NCBI GenBank assembly: GCA_013816645.1
Contig: JACDEC010000023.1
Coordinates: forward strand, 1-14,860
DNA length: 14,860 nt
Direction: 5' to 3'
Origin: Planctomycetota bacterium
Lineage (GTDB): Bacteria > Planctomycetota > UBA11346
The notes under the pieces were generated by a model, which worked only from the letters and a program-made list of their open reading frames with translations, was not told the origin of the DNA and searched no databases. A program made the translations under genes and the position numbers. This document shows, in pieces, positions 13,545 to 14,860 of the stretch; positions within the stretch are counted from its first letter, which is position 1, and the number at the start of each line of letters is the position of its first letter.

Positions 13545-14480
13545 TTGTCTGCTCCGGCCATCGCGGCTACCAAATCACCTGTGGAAGCTCCCTTGCGCAT
13601 CCTGGTGGTTGATGATCGAGCCGATGTCGCGCAGCCGCTGCTCGACCATCTGTCCGCGCGTGGGCACCTCGCGGCGTATCAGGCTTCTGCCCGCGGGGCG
13701 CTGACCGCGATCACCAACAAGCGCACCGCCGGCAACCCCTTCGACCTGGTCATCGCCAGCTTCGCCCTGACCGATGGCGCCGGCCTCGCCCTGGCCAAGG
13801 CGCTGCGCGACGAGAAGGAAAGCTTGGCGATCGCCTTGTATGCGCCATTCGGGAACCTCGCACGCGGCGACTTCGATGAGGCCCAGCGCCTCGACTGCCG
13901 CTTCCTCGACATGCCCATCGCCATGTCCCGGGTCGACCAGCTGCTCGGCGAGGCGGCAGCGCACGGCAAAGGGCCAGGCGGCGGCAGCCGCCCGCCAAAG
14001 GACCAGCCCTTCTTCGGCACGGGCCGGATCGTCCGCCATGGCGGCAGCACCGCCGCCACCGAAGGCGAAACCAGTCGCGCGCTCAAACGACTCCCCGATT
14101 CGTCCGCGCCGGGGACCCAGCCCACGACGACCAGCACCTTCGCGCGCCCGGACAGCAAACCGACGATCCCCCCGGCGACGATCAGCCAACCCGGCACCGG
14201 CAGCAAGCGTTGGACTCCGCCCGGCGGTTCGCCGACGCTGACACCGACCCAAGGCACGGGACGTCATTCGAACCAGCTCAGCACCACTGCGCGCATCCGT
14301 CGCGGCGTCACCGGCCGGCTGGTGAACAACGACCTCCAGCGCCTGACCGATCGCACCGAGAAGCCGCACCAGGTGACCTGCGCGGCCTGCAGCAAGGAAT
14401 TCGCGGTCGAGCGCCGCGCCCAGGCCTTCACCAGCATCTGCGTGCATTGCGGTCAGCTGAACCGCATCGAGCCAGGCTAA
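13545..14480 (+). CDS. Degenerate receiver domain fused to a C-terminal zinc ribbon
   Basis: A protein of up to 311 residues with an unusual architecture. Residues 18-135 have the layout of a response-regulator receiver domain: LRILVVDD with the acidic pair D23-D24, then FDLVIASFALTDGAG and FLDMPIAMSRVDQLL. The phosphoacceptor Asp is Ser (S72), the conserved Thr/Ser is Tyr (Y99) and the conserved Lys is Met (M123), so aspartyl phosphorylation is unlikely. Residues 140-270 are rich in Gly, Pro, Thr and Ser and probably disordered. The tail has C279-x2-C282 and C299-x2-C302, a zinc ribbon ending in HCGQLNRIEPG. The start is uncertain: TTG at 13545, GTG at 13581 or TTG at 13593 (preceded by GGAAG) are all possible. 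A recombinase gene begins 9 bases downstream, suggesting one operon. Confidence 0.82.
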   Translation: MSAPAIAATKSPVEAPLRILVVDDRADVAQPLLDHLSARGHLAAYQASARGALTAITNKRTAGNPFDLVIASFALTDGAGLALAKALRDEKESLAIALYAPFGNLARGDFDEAQRLDCRFLDMPIAMSRVDQLLGEAAAHGKGPGGGSRPPKDQPFFGTGRIVRHGGSTAATEGETSRALKRLPDSSAPGTQPTTTSTFARPDSKPTIPPATISQPGTGSKRWTPPGGSPTLTPTQGTGRHSNQLSTTARIRRGVTGRLVNNDLQRLTDRTEKPHQVTCAACSKEFAVERRAQAFTSICVHCGQLNRIEPG

Positions 14481-14489
14481 GCAGCCGCT

Positions 14490-14860
14490 ATGCGCGCCCG
14501 CGGGCCTGAGAAGGCTAGCGACGGCGACGGAAAGCCAGCAGGCGAGCCCGCACCATCGGTGCCGCCGTCGCCGCTCGCCGACGCCGCCAACGCCTTCCTC
14601 GCCCACCTCGCCGATGCCCGCGAAGCATCTGCCCACACCCTGCGCGCCTATCGTCACGAACTCGACCGCCTGCTCGGCTGGCTGGCTCGCGAAGCCCCGG
14701 ACGCCGCCGATCCGCGCACCCTCGATGCGCGCACGCTGCGCGCGTTCGTTCTCGACCGCGCCGGTGCGACCCCCGCACCCGCCCCCCGCACCGTGGCGCG
14801 CGCGGTCGCGTCCCTGCGAGCCTTCGGGCGCTACCTCGCCGCCAGCGGCCGGGCCGAGGC
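14490..14860 (+). CDS. Tyrosine recombinase of XerC/XerD type, N-terminal part only
   Basis: An ATG at 14490 opens a frame of 123 codons that leaves the window still open. After an Ala/Pro-rich lead of about 28 residues comes a SAM-like core-binding domain with FLAHLADAREASAHTLRAYR (about 36-55), then ELDRLLGWL, and later TVARAVASLRAFGRYL. This is the standard N-terminal DNA-binding fold of Xer and phage-type integrases. The catalytic domain (R-H-R-Y) lies beyond the window, so XerC, XerD or a phage/integron integrase cannot be separated; host Xer is most likely given the housekeeping surroundings. It begins 9 bases after the zinc-ribbon gene with a weak ribosome binding site, so the start could be further in. 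Confidence 0.85.
   Translation, partial: MRARGPEKASDGDGKPAGEPAPSVPPSPLADAANAFLAHLADAREASAHTLRAYRHELDRLLGWLAREAPDAADPRTLDARTLRAFVLDRAGATPAPAPRTVARAVASLRAFGRYLAASGRAE

Noticed and set aside
14041..14280. Repeat-rich look of the Pro/Thr/Gly linker as a tandem repeat
   Set aside because: Composition is biased but I find no regular repeat unit.

Overview
The window is high-GC bacterial DNA, and I see no assembly break in it. EF-Tu is the best clue to the organism. Its switch I carries KGGTVRD...NKTVTI where most bacterial EF-Tus read ARGITI. From memory this is a Planctomycetota trait. Two pyrophosphate-type phosphofructokinases and a three-helix SecE are compatible with that. I cannot resolve the class or genus.

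Region 1 (1-4676, minus strand) is a translation/transcription superoperon. In transcription order it runs: a good promoter (4649-4676), tRNA-Thr(TGT), tRNA-Tyr(GTA), tRNA-Gly(TCC), tRNA-Thr(GGT), tuf, a terminator-like hairpin, rpmG (L33, 53 aa), tRNA-Trp(CCA), secE, nusG, rplK, rplA and the first 14 codons of rplJ. The tRNA-tuf order matches the E. coli thrU-tyrU-glyT-thrT-tufB cluster. Several strong hairpins lie between rpmG and tRNA-Trp and between nusG and rplK.

Region 2 (4788-10877) is a metabolic and accessory stretch. It holds a YihY/BrkB-family membrane protein (+), a PPi-type phosphofructokinase (-), a phytanoyl-CoA dioxygenase-family oxygenase (+), a short-chain dehydrogenase (+), a small two-helix membrane protein (-) and a second, clearly different PPi-type phosphofructokinase (-). 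The spacers around 8.0 kb and 9.0 kb are rich in palindromes, and one carries a perfect 10-bp stem flanked by a 14-bp direct repeat.

Region 3 (10954-14860) holds a secreted protein of unknown function (-) and an MreC-like protein (-), with no mreB or mreD in view. Divergent from them is an unusual protein with a degenerate receiver domain, a long disordered linker and a C-terminal zinc ribbon (+), followed after 9 bases by the start of a XerC/XerD-type tyrosine recombinase that runs off the window. The degenerate-receiver/zinc-ribbon protein is the least ordinary gene here. No CRISPR array, insertion sequence or complete mobile element is visible, and no gene-free stretch exceeds about 230 bases.
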